Source: Loxodes magnus
Taxonomy: Eukaryota; Ciliophora; Karyorelictea; Loxodida; Loxodidae
Assembly (NCBI GenBank): GCA_946699065.1
Contig: CAMPDV010001520.1
Location: forward strand, 57,409 to 121,408
Length of the DNA: 64,000 nt
Direction: 5' to 3'
The notes under the pieces were generated by a model. The model did not search any database and was not told where the DNA came from. It was given only the letters and a program-made list of their open reading frames with translations. Position numbers and translations under genes: made by a program. Below are positions 1 through 10,965 of this stretch, piece by piece; position 1 is the stretch's first letter, and each line of letters begins with the position of its first letter.

Positions 1-769
1 TTTTAATCATATTTGTTTTTTAACATTTTTAAATTTCATAAATATACATGAAAAAATTAAATATTTTCTAATTGTCCTTTTATTAAATTTATAATCCTTA
101 CCTATAATAAATATCAAAAATAGCAAAGTTAATAAATTCTTATATTAAAAAAGTAAAATTTGTATAAAATAAATCTATATTATAAATATTTTTATTTTAA
201 ATTTAATAAAATTATTTACATTATTAAAATATATATAAAAATATTTACTCTTTTTAATATATAATCTCCTTAAAAATTTTGTCCATCTTTAAAATTTCCT
301 GAAGTGAAAAAAATAAAAAAGAAATTTTAAAATATTTTAAATATTACTAATTTCTCTAATACTTTTTATCTACAAATTTTTATAATTCTAACGATTTTTT
401 CTTATAAGAATATTTTAAGCCTTAGCATTAAAATTTTAAAAATTTTTATTACGTCCGAAAAATCTCATGCAGTATAAAAAGCTGAGCAAAAAACAAATAT
501 TTTATTTTCACAAATTTCATACATTAAAAACCTTTATTAAAAAAAACTATTACACATCATTAAATTATTAAACAAAATTTTTAAAATAAATAATATATAA
601 TAACTTTAAAATAATAAATTAAAATAATAAAATTAAAAATATTAAAAAAAATATTAATAAAATTCTTTACTTACAAATATCTACTTTTACCTTCCTACCC
701 TTATACACAAAAATTAACTTTTAACTTTATCTAAAAAAAACCTTTTACTCATTAAAAAAGATTATAAAT

Positions 770-905
770 GCCTTTAGCACTCTTTATACTCTTTATACTC
801 TTTATACTCTTATCACTCCCTACACTCTAAATACTCTCATCACTCTTATCACTCTTTATACTATTTATACTCTTATCACTCTTTATACTCCTTGAACTCA
901 CAACA
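770..905. repeat. Short tandem repeats (TCTTTATAC type)
   Basis: Imperfect repeats of about 9-12 bp with the core CTCTTTATACT or CTCTTATCACT. Related shorter runs occur at 14810-14880 (copy B) and 61585-61650 (copy D), so this is a standard part of the large repeat that varies in length between copies. Confidence 0.7.
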
Positions 906-1024
906 CTCTAAATAGTATTTATAACCAACTTTATTAACTACACTAACCATCCACACACTCTCCTTACATATTTTATTAAAATATTTTCATTTAAACTTAT
1001 AACCAATCTTTCATTTATAAACAT

Positions 1025-1230
1025 ATAAACTCATAAACTCATAAATATATTAACATATATATAAATATATATACATATTAACATATTAACATATAAACAT
1101 ATAAACATATATATACATATATATACATATTAACATATAAACATATAAGCTCATAAACATATATACATGTATACATATATAAATATAAACATATATATAC
1201 ATATATAATAATAATAATAATAATAATATA
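1025..1230. repeat. ACATAT-type microsatellite with (AAT)n run
   Basis: Alternating ACATATAAACATATA sequence, ending at 1206-1229 in an AAT run that abuts an inserted element. The matching region of copy D (about 61790-61975) has the microsatellite without the AAT run or the inserted element. The AAT run is therefore best read as the 3' tail of the element at 1208-2048, which lies on the minus strand. Confidence 0.6.
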
Positions 1231-2048
1231 CTTAAAGTTAGTAGAGTTTTGCATTCTCTGGAATTGCAACCAGTTCCTGCGGACAGTTTTTTTAACGTGG
1301 GTGTGATCCACGACCTTTTTATTAAGTGGAAGGTTGCCACTGTAACCGTTCAAGTGGTCTTGCAAAAAGCTTTTATTTGTAGATCCCTGTTGGAGTTATT
1401 CATAGTTTATTGAGTTGTCTCCATGTTCTTTTCTGCTCTTATTCGTTTATTTTCTTTCATTATCAACAGTTTTTTAAAATATGTTGATTTGATTTGCAAC
1501 ATCAACAAAGTTTGTATTATTGTCTTTATTTCGTTCTTTTTTATGATAATTTATTTTCTATATTTTCTAATCTTTTAATGAAACTTGTAGCAATCATTTC
1601 TTTTTCTGGATTCAATTCTGTTTTTAATTCTATTGATATTTTTTCTATTTCCATTTTTGTGTCGTATTTAAAATTTTATTATGATTTAGTTCAGAGTTAT
1701 TCTTCCGTTATTAATTTGCTACAAATAAGTTATCTTCTAAGTATTAGTAATTCGTTGTTCTAATCTTCTATGTTACTCATTAGTTCCCGTATTTTTTCGC
1801 CTAAGTTGTAAGTTGTTTCTTCATAATTTGAGATTACTTTTTACATTTGGTCTAATTAAATTTAAAGTTTTTGATTAGTTTCGTTTTTAGGTTAACTTAT
1901 CTCTATTTATCCTACCATAACTTTACCTTCTGAAGAAGAGCTTGACTCCTCCTATTGTTATTATTTTTTCTAAATTTATTTTGCCGCTTTTCTCTTTAGG
2001 TTTCTAAGTTAATTTTTTGAGAGTCGAAGAGATTAATCCATTTTTTTT
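1208..2048 (-). mobile_element. Non-LTR element fragment (ORF1-like) inserted in copy A
   Basis: About 830 bp absent from the same place in copy D, where the flanking microsatellite is continuous. On the minus strand the first 300 bases read as a basic, Gln/Lys/Asn-rich polypeptide typical of the N-terminal part of an ORF1 protein. The 3' end has a small hairpin (1296-1312, arms CGTGG and CCACG) followed by an ATT-repeat tail. This 3' hairpin and short repeat tail is the pattern of non-LTR elements and resembles the ends at 28200 and 57490. No reverse transcriptase is visible, so it is a fragment or a non-autonomous derivative. Confidence 0.55.
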
Positions 2049-2175
2049 TATATATACATATATATAGAAGAAAAAATCACTTTAATAAAAATGTTAATGA
2101 AAACATATATATATAAATATAAATACTATTTAATTAATAAGAGTTATTATTAAGTATATTAGTTGTTCACTCTCA

Positions 2176-3052
2176 GTATATGAAATCAGACTCCTTCATC
2201 ACTACAATAATGAAATTCTTACAATCTTTATTCACATTAACAAAAAAACTCACCCCCTTATTTCACAAGCCATACACTCTATAACATTATCTTTAAACTC
2301 ATTTGTACCAACTTATATAAATTAAAACTTAAAAACTTACCATCTTTTTAATTAAACTGTAAAAAACAACATACATACTAATATTTACTCCAATTATTAC
2401 ATTCTAAAATAAATATCTAATTCTTAAATACCTTTTTCTAATATTTATTAAATATATTACTTTTCGAAACTTTATAAATATATGTGTCAAATTGTATATT
2501 ACCATCTGATTAGTAAATACTTACTTTCTATGCAGTTAAGAAATATTAAATACTTACCTAAGTTAAGAATATTAAATGTTTACCTAAGTTAAGAATATTA
2601 AAATGCTTACAATCTATAAGTTAAGAATTTTAAAATACTTACATCCTATAAGTTAAGAATATTAAAATACTTACCTCCTATAAGTTAAGAATATTAAAAT
2701 GCTTACCAACTATAAGTTAAGAATATTAAAATAACTTACCAGCTATAAGTTAAGAATATTAAAATATTTACATTCTATAAGTTAAGAATATTAAATGCTT
2801 ACCAGCTATAAGTTAAGAATATTAAAATGCTTACTCTCTATAAGTTAAGAAATATTAAAATACTTACTATCTATAAGTTAAGAATATTAAAATACTTACA
2901 TCCTATAAGTTAAGAATATTAAATTGCTTACTTCCTATAAGTTAAGAATATTAAATACTTACCTATTTTAAAAATATAAAAGTTTAGAAATGTAACGTAC
3001 CTCCTTTAATTAGATTATTTACCATCTACATATATTATTTTGAAAAATTAAC
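2176..3052 (-). other. Chain of mini-introns and 3-nt micro-exons at the 3' end of gene A
   Basis: On the minus strand, after the last base of the main exon (3053), the sequence is a run of GT...AG segments separated by exactly 3 bases. The first intron is 3026-3052 (27 nt), followed by the triplet ATG (3023-3025), an intron GTAAAT...TTAAAG, the triplet GAG, a longer intron, then the 32-bp array described separately. The chain continues past the array with triplets ATG, AAT (2401-2403), ATG (2341-2343), TTG (2309-2311) and AGT (2276-2278), each preceded by AG and followed by GT. Copies B and D keep ATG, TTG and AGT at the same places. One stretch (about 2420-2480) fits less neatly. Splicing is inferred, not shown. 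Confidence 0.55.
2515..2965 (-). repeat. Tandem array of 28-32 bp intron-like units, copy A
   Basis: Fourteen units. Read on the minus strand each begins GTAAG (or GTAAA), has an A/T-rich middle, a branch-point-like TTCTTAAC, and ends TTATAG or TTAG. Twelve units are followed by a 3-base spacer and two abut the next unit directly. In transcript order the spacers start GAA, GAT, ATA, AGA, CTG, AAT; they go on CTG, TTG, GAG, GAT, ATT, then (after two spacer-less units) AAA. The unit body is nearly invariant while the spacer is nearly free to vary. Confidence 0.85.
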
Positions 3053-4286
3053 TCCATCTCATTTATAACTATTCCCCATCCATTATATTTAAAGATTGTA
3101 TTGTCTAGTTATATCCTAACTTATTGCCATTCTTATAGATAGCCAATGACCAGTAGTATAACTTAGTTTATTTTTCTATCATGTTCTTTAACTTTTCGAT
3201 AGTAGTGTCTTGCTTAACCACAAGCTTCACAGATTTATTATTCGGAGATACTATCGATATTTAGATTTCTTTATTCGTGACCTTTTTCGATTTAGATTAG
3301 GAAGTTTACTATGGCTTAACTTTTTATAACTCCTAAGGAGTAACCGACTTCATGATATTCTACTACTTAACCTCAGATAATTATTATTAACACTAATGAT
3401 ACTATGTCACAAGTACCTATTTCTCATTCAACAGATCCTAAACCTATTTCTCAATACTCATCTTCTACCTCTATAGATTCTATAACTACTATCCCATCTA
3501 CACAATCTTTCTGTCATTATCACCACTAAACTAATTAAGTTTCCTCAAAGCATCCTTAGTAACAGCCAACTCATTTACTATTTACGCTCTCTCCTATTAA
3601 ATACTCGAAACTTGCTAATTCAACTACTAAATCTAAGTAAGATAACTACCGTTAACCTGACTTAATGTATCCATTTAGACTTTCATTCTATCTCTCTCCT
3701 CAAACACATTAACCGATACCTAGGAGATCTATTAAAAGATTTCTTAAGCTTCCTTAACTAACTTTGATACCAACTACTCCACTCTAGGATGAATACTACT
3801 TTCTTAGGTGGCTTATTAAACATTACCTTATTTACTGATCTATAGCTACTAATACTTGAGATATCCTAACTATTAACTTAACTATCTAGCCAACTATTTT
3901 AACTCTCTCTATTTAACCAAACTATTCTTGAAAACATATTGGTTGGAATTATTTATTAACTATTAGAGAAAGCTAGTCTGTTACTCAGACAACATTGTAT
4001 ATGCTGAACGGATTTTAGTCTAATAAGCTTAAAATAAAGTAATGGTACTTTGTATCCCCTTTTACTCTAAACGTTTTAACAACTGAATATCCTCTGGTAA
4101 TTAAGAAGGACGTAACTTATGGATCAATTAGCAAGATTAGTCGAAACATTTGATACTTAAGTTTCTCTAGAAATACCCATTGACACAAGTATAGCAAATA
4201 TTATGCTAACATGGAAGGACCATAGGGACTTTCCTCTATCCATCGAAATCTCCATTACAAGATTGACATTTAACAACCTAGGACAT
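3053..4286 (-). CDS. RING / coiled-coil / ubiquitin-like protein, copy A (main exon)
   Basis: From ATG at 4286 the minus strand is open for 411 codons with no TGA (TAA and TAG read as Gln). Residues about 7-52 form a C3HC4-type RING: KCQSC, then PCQHNICYTC, then KCFDQSC, with all eight ligands present. This family usually acts as a ubiquitin E3 ligase. Residues about 65-330 are Gln/Glu/Lys/Leu-rich with coiled-coil character. The end (from about 3260 down) reads ISIVSPNNKSVKLVVKQDTT and then a segment with a YKNGNKLG turn and DGEQLQMRW, matching a ubiquitin-like fold. The ATG sits just before the first Cys pair. The exon ends in phase 1 at a GT, and the micro-exon chain follows. It is the most intact of the four copies. 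Whether it is a functional ligase is inferred from domains only. Confidence 0.75.
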
Positions 4287-4429
4287 TTCTTTTATTATTA
4301 TTTTTAGAAAATTTCACCCTTAAAACAAGAAACGATTACTAGACAAAAATTAGCTCAATTAGCAGAATTAAACAGAAATAATAATAAAATATTAAACTTA
4401 CTATCTTATTTTATGAATTATATCTATTT

Positions 4430-7400
4430 TTATAAATATAAACATATAATAAATTTTTAATATTAAACAATTAAAATATAATTATAATACTATTTAAAAA
4501 ATATTATTTTTAATTTGAAATTAATTTTTAAGCTCACTAAATTAAAAAAAATTAAATGTTTTAAATTGGTTTATAAGAAAAAATTAATTAATTGAAACTT
4601 CTAAAGCACTAAAGTTTATAAAAAGAGCATTTTAAAAAATGTAGTTTTAATGCAAAATCTTAAAATAAGTAAGAGAAAAAAGTAAAAGAAATGTAATATA
4701 TATAAATTAAAAATAATTTTGCTCAAAGATGAGATTAAACCTCTTTAATTTTTTATTTTTCCGTTATTTATTTTTCATTAAATATTTAATATTTTTTTTT
4801 ATTATTTTTTTAAAAATTTAAAAAATTAACTTTTTTAAGATTAGCCTTTTTTTAAATAATTAAATTATAATAATTTGAGAATATTTTAATTAAAATTTTT
4901 TTTTAGTATTTATTCCATTTGTTTATAAACTTTTTTTAAGATATTTTTATAATTTTTTTATTCTTTTTTAGCTTAAAGATTAATCTTAGCTTTTCCCTAT
5001 TTAATGTGCTTTTTTCCTTGATTTTTGCTTTATTGCATTTTTTAAAAAATTATATACATCAGTCAATTCAAAGTACTCAAGTTAAGATTAGAATACTTAA
5101 TTACAAAAGAACTTTTTTTTTATATAATTATTAAATAAAATTATTTAACTCAAGCTTTTATTCCTTTATCTGCAGAAAATAATTTTTAATTGTATTAAAA
5201 AACAGAATACCTTAAGAAAAATGATTAAGTATATTAAAGGCACTCAAATACTCTTTTTTTTATTTTTTATTTCAAATATTTTAATCTATTATTATGCTTT
5301 ATTTACATATACAAGAAAAAAATTTACTATAGAATTAAAATTTGAAGTCATGCCTTTTTTAGTAACTCTTGCATCACATTAGTGCCTTTAATTTCTCTTA
5401 TTAATGTATTATTGATTTTCTAATATTTATGCTTTATTGGTACTTTAAAATAGATTTAGAAATAATTTATCTAGTGATGCAATCTATATTAAATTGACTA
5501 TTAGAACACTTAGTTGATTTAAAAATTTACTTCTAGTTAAGATAATTTTTTTGATTTTCTTTTTCTTCTCCTTAAGTTATTACTTGTTCTACTTTAGATC
5601 TATGTAATTATTACCATTTGAATAAAACTAATTAACTTTATTCCTTTTACAACAAAATTCATTTATAGTACTTTTATGAATTCTAATATTTCATTTTCCT
5701 TTTAAACGAATTCTTATGTATTGCTTAGTAAAAGAATTTTTTGTTATAAGCTTATTTTTATTTTTGTTTCTTCTCGTTTTTCTCTATTAAAATAATATAC
5801 TAAATTAACCAGCTCCATTTTAAATGAAGACCAAATTAATTGAACCTGAAAGTTTATAATCTATACAAATTAAGCATTTTACAAAGGTATTTACTTTTAT
5901 GCATTTCTTAATTCTTTTTAAAAGTTTCTTTAATATTGCAGTAGTTATTCATTAAAGGATAGCAAAGCTATATTAAATGAAAATAAGTTAAAGTACTGCT
6001 AAGAAATTGATAAAGACAAAAGGTTTGGCTATCTTTTTTTATTTCCTAGTTTGTTTAAACTTAAAGAAAGTTTTTTTTTGTGTAATGAATGAACATTCTT
6101 AATCGAAATTTTTTAAGGTATTTAATAAAGCTGGAGTATATAAAAGCTAAAAAGACAATTAATGGGAATAAAAAGAATAATGATATTATAAAGATTAAAT
6201 TAAACTAAAAAGATATGAGATGAAAAAATTGATTGTATTAAAAACCTTTACTGGATTTAAAAATTCGGATATGAAACTTAATTTATTAAGTTTAGATTTT
6301 CAATATAAAATGTAGAAGCATACAAGCTTCATCTATTTTTTGTGTTGAGTAGATGCATTTTATTAGCTATTTCCTTATAAACTTAAATAGAACTAACTTT
6401 CCTTTTAATATCCTTATTTTTCTATTGATTGCATAGAATAAAGTGAAGGTTATATAATGATTAAACTTATGAAGTAAATTAAATAATTTCCCAAGTTTTA
6501 ATTTTTAAAGAATAAACTAAATTTCGCAGGTTATTAAAGAGTGGAAATTGTAGTTTTGTGATAGTTGTAAGGTAAAAATCTTAAAAATTGAATGGAAAAA
6601 ATATGAAAAAAACAACAGATCAGAGTATATATGAATAAAGTATTTAAGTTGATTGATAAATTAAAATAATTTAAGTATTATATTGATTTATTAGAGGATT
6701 AGAGGAAATTAAGCATAAAGTCTATTATAATATCTTAAGCGAATCATTTATTTTCAATCTATTAGCAACTCTACAATTAACGTGCTTGAATGTTTATTTA
6801 TTGTACCTAAAATGTTTATTTAATGCATGCTAATAGAATGTGGATTTAACTAAAGTTTTTATAAATAAAATAGAAATAAATAAATTAAAGAAATAAATTA
6901 AGATTAATTTTAGAATTCATTTTAAAGCTTTCAAAAGTTTTTACTCATCTGTGAATAAATCAAATTTTGGATCATTAATTAACTTAGACATCTTTGTACT
7001 AAAGTTCGCGCTTAAGATGAGAAAAATACATTTTTAGGAAATTGAAAAGGAATTTTTTTAATTCTGGAAATAGTTGATTTGAGAAAAAAGAGAAAAAAAG
7101 AAAAGTAGATAAACTAATGAAGATAAAAATAGAAAATAAATGTAAAATTTAAATTTTATTTTACTAGTTTATTTATAAAAAATTATTTTAGAATAAATTT
7201 ATAAAAATTATAACCAAAAATTAACTGCTTAATTAAATGTGACCATTCCTTTTTACACAGTATAAGGCTTAGTTATATATGAACCTAAAATTTCTATCAG
7301 TCAACTAAAAGATTTAATTTAATTAAATTAGGAGACAAATATTTCTCAGTTTTTAGGCTTTTTTGATTTAGTTAAATGACAGTAGCTGTATTTACTTATA

Positions 7401-9190
7401 ACTACTAAAAACTGTTAATTAATTTGAAAAATTATTATTAAAGTAAGTTGAAATATATAAAATAGTGTGCATACAAAATAATTTTTGGAATGATTAGAAC
7501 TTATAAGAACCAATATTGTAATAAAATGCCATTAATTAAAATTTAATCTTTTCAATTGGCTTTGATAAATCAGTTCTAAAGCAGATGAACAGAATAGTGT
7601 TTAAAAGCAATAGAAGATTTTATGAAGTGTTCATGAAAGCTAATTAGTTATAATGAATATATTAAACTTTGAGTTTTTGTTGAACTGTTTAAGTTTAAAT
7701 TTATAAATAAGATAAATGAATCAAACCTTTAATATAAAAATTAAATAAATAAATATAAGCTTAAAGAATTATATAATAAAGCTTTAATTATCTGGTTTTT
7801 CTATTTATTTTCATTAAAAAGGAAGATCAGATTAATTAAATAAACTTACAATCCTTTAAATAGAAAATGTTTTAAAAATTATAAAACTTAACTAAAATTT
7901 AACATTTTTCTATCAAATTAATTTAAGCTTAAAATTATTTAGACTTTAACTTTATAGTTAAGAATAAACATTTCTTTAGAAAAAAGCATTTCTCTAAATT
8001 TATTTTAGAGATTAATATTTATAAAATATAATCTTAATAATTTTTTATTAGTTTTTATTTAAAAATCATATATTTTATGGTTCCAACTAATATATAATTA
8101 TAAGTATTTTAATATTCTTTGTTCAAAGTTTTGTTTCTAGGAGCAATCATTATTCATATTTCAATCTTTTAAGAAAAATTTAATATAGATAAATCCTAAA
8201 TTATTAATAACCTTCATTATTATTCTTAAGCTTAATACTTCATTATATGGTTATAATAAAGATTTATGTAGCTTTTTTCAATTTATGTGAAATAGAAGTC
8301 TATATAAATAAATTTAAGCTATATTTGAAGCTCATCTAGAAATCTATGTCCTTATGCTATTTAAATAAAATAAGGATTTAGTTTTTTAATTAGTTGCTTG
8401 AGTTTCTGACAGATACTAAAATATTAATTAATTAAATTTGATTTCTATATTATAAGCTTTAAATCGTTATTTGAATGTATTCAATTACTACTAAATACAT
8501 TTTCATATTTTATAATTGAAAATTCTTCCTGAATAGCTTTAAATAGAATATTTAATTTATAAGTAATTTTATAGAACTTCATTGTAAATAATATTAAGAT
8601 AAATAAGCAATTTGCAGTTTATTTTAGCTATTTATTTTGATCTATATAAGTTTATAGATTCAATTTTAGCTTAATAGACCCAATATTAATACATTTTCTC
8701 TTTAATTTCAATATCAGATTTAACATCAAATTAGTATATCTTTAATAAACCTCCTATCAAATTACCATCCTCTTATTTTTAATTAACTAAATCATACACT
8801 AAATTAATACAAACAATACATCAAAGCTAGAATCATTTTATAAAACTGTAAGATCTATTCAATAAATATAAAAGCGAGTGCATTGCTAAACTAATAACCA
8901 CAGATACAATAAATCACTACTTTAGTAATTCATTAATCAATAGATTTATTTTCAAACTTCCAAAACTTAAACTTATATTCTTCTTTGTATGCTCTAGTTA
9001 TTATATACTCGCATCAAGACAAATACCTCAATAATAACCAAAAACTCTCTTCCTTACTCAATTAAGAAATGCTTTTTTAATCAAATTATAAGTATAAACT
9101 TTATAAAAAGCTTAATAGCTCTTGGTATATTATAATTACCTAAGCTTTTCATTATTTATTTTTCTTTTACCTTTAATACTTAAACAGCAG
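4430..9190. other. AT-rich region without a supported gene
   Basis: Unique-looking AT-rich DNA. I found no recognisable protein motif, RNA gene or repeat in it. With TAA and TAG as sense codons long open frames exist, but none shows domain-like composition. The stretch 8680-9190 is pyrimidine-rich on the + strand. Confidence 0.5.
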
Positions 9191-9600
9191 ATTCAGAAGT
9201 TTTTGACAGAGATTATTTGGATATAATGCATACTAAACTCCTCTTAGCTATTCTTTTAAACGTAGTGCTTATGTTTAATATGATCAGTTTTCTTTTTTCA
9301 CTTCTATAAGTAAATTTTTTCTGGTTGATCTCTAGATCTACATCCATTGACTAATTTTAAAGGAATATGCTTTCGGTTAGCACTGCAAAGTTGCTGAATT
9401 TTGTTTCTAATCATTCGATTCTAATATTTGCTGAGTACTTATTTTAAGTCTTTTAGTATGCGATCTCCCCTTCAAGCTCTTATACATTTCTTAAAAGTTT
9501 AAAATTCTCCTATTACATAATTTTAGTTCTTAAAGTGAATTTTGCTAGTCGTATCTTGATTGGGATAGATCCTATTCAGCAGAGATTTTTGCGTAAAATG
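9190..9600 (-). mobile_element. Fragment related to the zinc-knuckle element at 56.8 kb
   Basis: On the minus strand this shares a block of more than 100 bases with 56815-56935 (+ strand), including ATGTAATAGGAGAATTTTAA and GTATAAGAGCTTGAAGG. The 56.8-kb copy continues into a CCHC zinc-knuckle motif, so this piece is taken as the N-terminal part of the same ORF1-like mobile family, truncated here. Confidence 0.5.
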
Positions 9601-9609
9601 TTAGTTTTT

Positions 9610-10200
9610 TATATAGTAGGTAATGAAAGGATAAAAATAAGTGAATGATAAATTTAGTTTATAAGGTAAATAGTAAATTTTAATTGATTATTGTATATAA
9701 TATTTAATTATTTAATTTAATTTTAACTTAAATATATTTTCTAATGGATAGTTCGTTGATCTCTTTAAATAAATGGTAAAACAGTTTTGCTTATAGCATA
9801 AAAATCTAAAGGGATAAGCATTATATTTAATTTAAGTTATATAGAAATAATAGCAAAAATATAAGAAAATAAAATATTTTTCTTATATTTAAATGATTTA
9901 AAAGGATGTAAATATGTTTTAATAATAATATACTTATAAGTATAATTAATTAATTAATACTTTTATACTTAATTCTATTTAAACTAAGTCAGGATATTAT
10001 TTTCCTTATATCAGATAATATAATTAAACTATTATAAAGTAAGTTATAAAATTATAAATCAAAATAAAAATATATAATTTATTAAGAGTATCTGTTTAAC
10101 TAATATTTTAAATTACCTAATTATTCTCTAGGTAAAATTACTTTTTTTCTTAAATATGAAATTCTACCTATTTTGTTTTTTTAAAACTGGAAAATATAAT
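9610..10200. other. No gene seen
   Basis: A/T-rich spacer between the mobile fragment and the WD40 region; nothing recognisable. Confidence 0.5.
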
Positions 10201-10204
10201 CAAC

Positions 10205-10965
10205 TACGATAAAACTAAAGGTAGGTATTTAATATTTAGATAAAATATTCCAAGAACATACGGTCCTGTATTATCTGTAACGATATCTAGTAACTATAAT
10301 TGAATCGTATCGGGAAGTAGAGATAATACGATAAAGATATGGGACTTAACAACTGGCTAGTGTAAGAGTACTTTATAGGGACATACGAATCCTTTATTAT
10401 CTGTAGCGATTTCAAGGGACCAAAAAAGGAATCGTACCGGGAAGTTCTGAAGGTACGATAATGATATGGAACTTAGCAACTGGTTAGTTAAAAAATTCTT
10501 TGTAAGGACACACGAATGGTGTAAATTCTTTAGCGATATCAAGTGATTGGAATTGAATTTTATTGGGAAGTTATGATAAATCAATAAATAAATGGGACTA
10601 GCTAACGTAAGGGTTCCTTGTGGGGATATACAGATTCTGTGTTTTCTGTAGCGATTTCAAGTGACCAGAACTGATCATATCAGGAATTATTGATAAGACA
10701 ATCAATATATGGGGATCCACAATTAGTCAGCTACTTCGAACTCTTCAAGGTCATTCAAATAATGTATCAAGTATTCAATGCATAATGCTTCAAGTGTTTC
10801 AATTTCTGGATCATGTAGATATGGAACTTTTATATAGGTGAATGTATATAAACTCTTTAAGGCTAAAAAATGATCTAAATTCTATAGCATTGGGTAAGAA
10901 TAACAAATAAATAGTATCAGGAGGATATGATAATACTGTGAGAAAGTGGAAAATAATAAGTTGAG
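10205..10965 (+). pseudogene. WD40-repeat protein fragment
   Basis: Four to five WD40 repeats on the + strand, each with a GH-like start, SVAISSD and an IVSGS...TIKIWDLTTG-type end (clear at 10275-10380 and 10380-10500). WD40 repeats form beta-propeller scaffolds. The reading frame changes at least once (between repeats 1 and 2, and again in repeat 4), so the copy is either decayed or holds undetected mini-introns. In three repeats (codons at 10301, 10554 and 10672) TGA occupies the same position, just before I-V/L-S-G. No convincing start codon or partner domain was found; the fragment ends near 10965. Confidence 0.6.

Larger units (their letters stand above)
1..4400 (-). repeat. Large dispersed repeat, copy A (left end cut by window)
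   Basis: This unit is closely similar to 60770-64000 (copy D) and, up to the array and UBL region, to 13010-16160 (copy B). Shared landmarks in + order are a GTCCGAAAAATCTC block, short TCTTTATAC repeats, an ACATAT-rich microsatellite, an AC-rich CTCACCCCCTTATTTCAC block, a 32-bp tandem array and a minus-strand RING/coiled-coil/UBL gene. Relative to D it carries an extra element of about 830 bp at 1208-2048. Similarity to the 48-kb fragment ends near 4395. The outer boundary lies left of base 1. Confidence 0.8.

Noticed and set aside
2515-2965. Tandem arrays as CRISPR or as plain minisatellite
   Set aside because: Units of 28-32 bp with 0-3 bp spacers are not a CRISPR layout. A plain minisatellite does not explain the invariant GT/AG borders and variable triplets, though it cannot be fully excluded.
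2515-2965. Arrays as the 19-mer repeats of Tetrahymena Tlr element ends
   Set aside because: The unit length is 28-32 bp, not 19, and the arrays follow a UBL coding exon rather than lying in long inverted repeats. No capsid, integrase or polymerase of such elements was seen.
3050-4440. Long + strand frame rich in Leu and Gln, including MDQLARLVETFD
   Set aside because: It is the antisense of the RING/coiled-coil/UBL gene. The minus strand shows zinc ligands and a UBL, while the + strand differs between copies without coding constraint.
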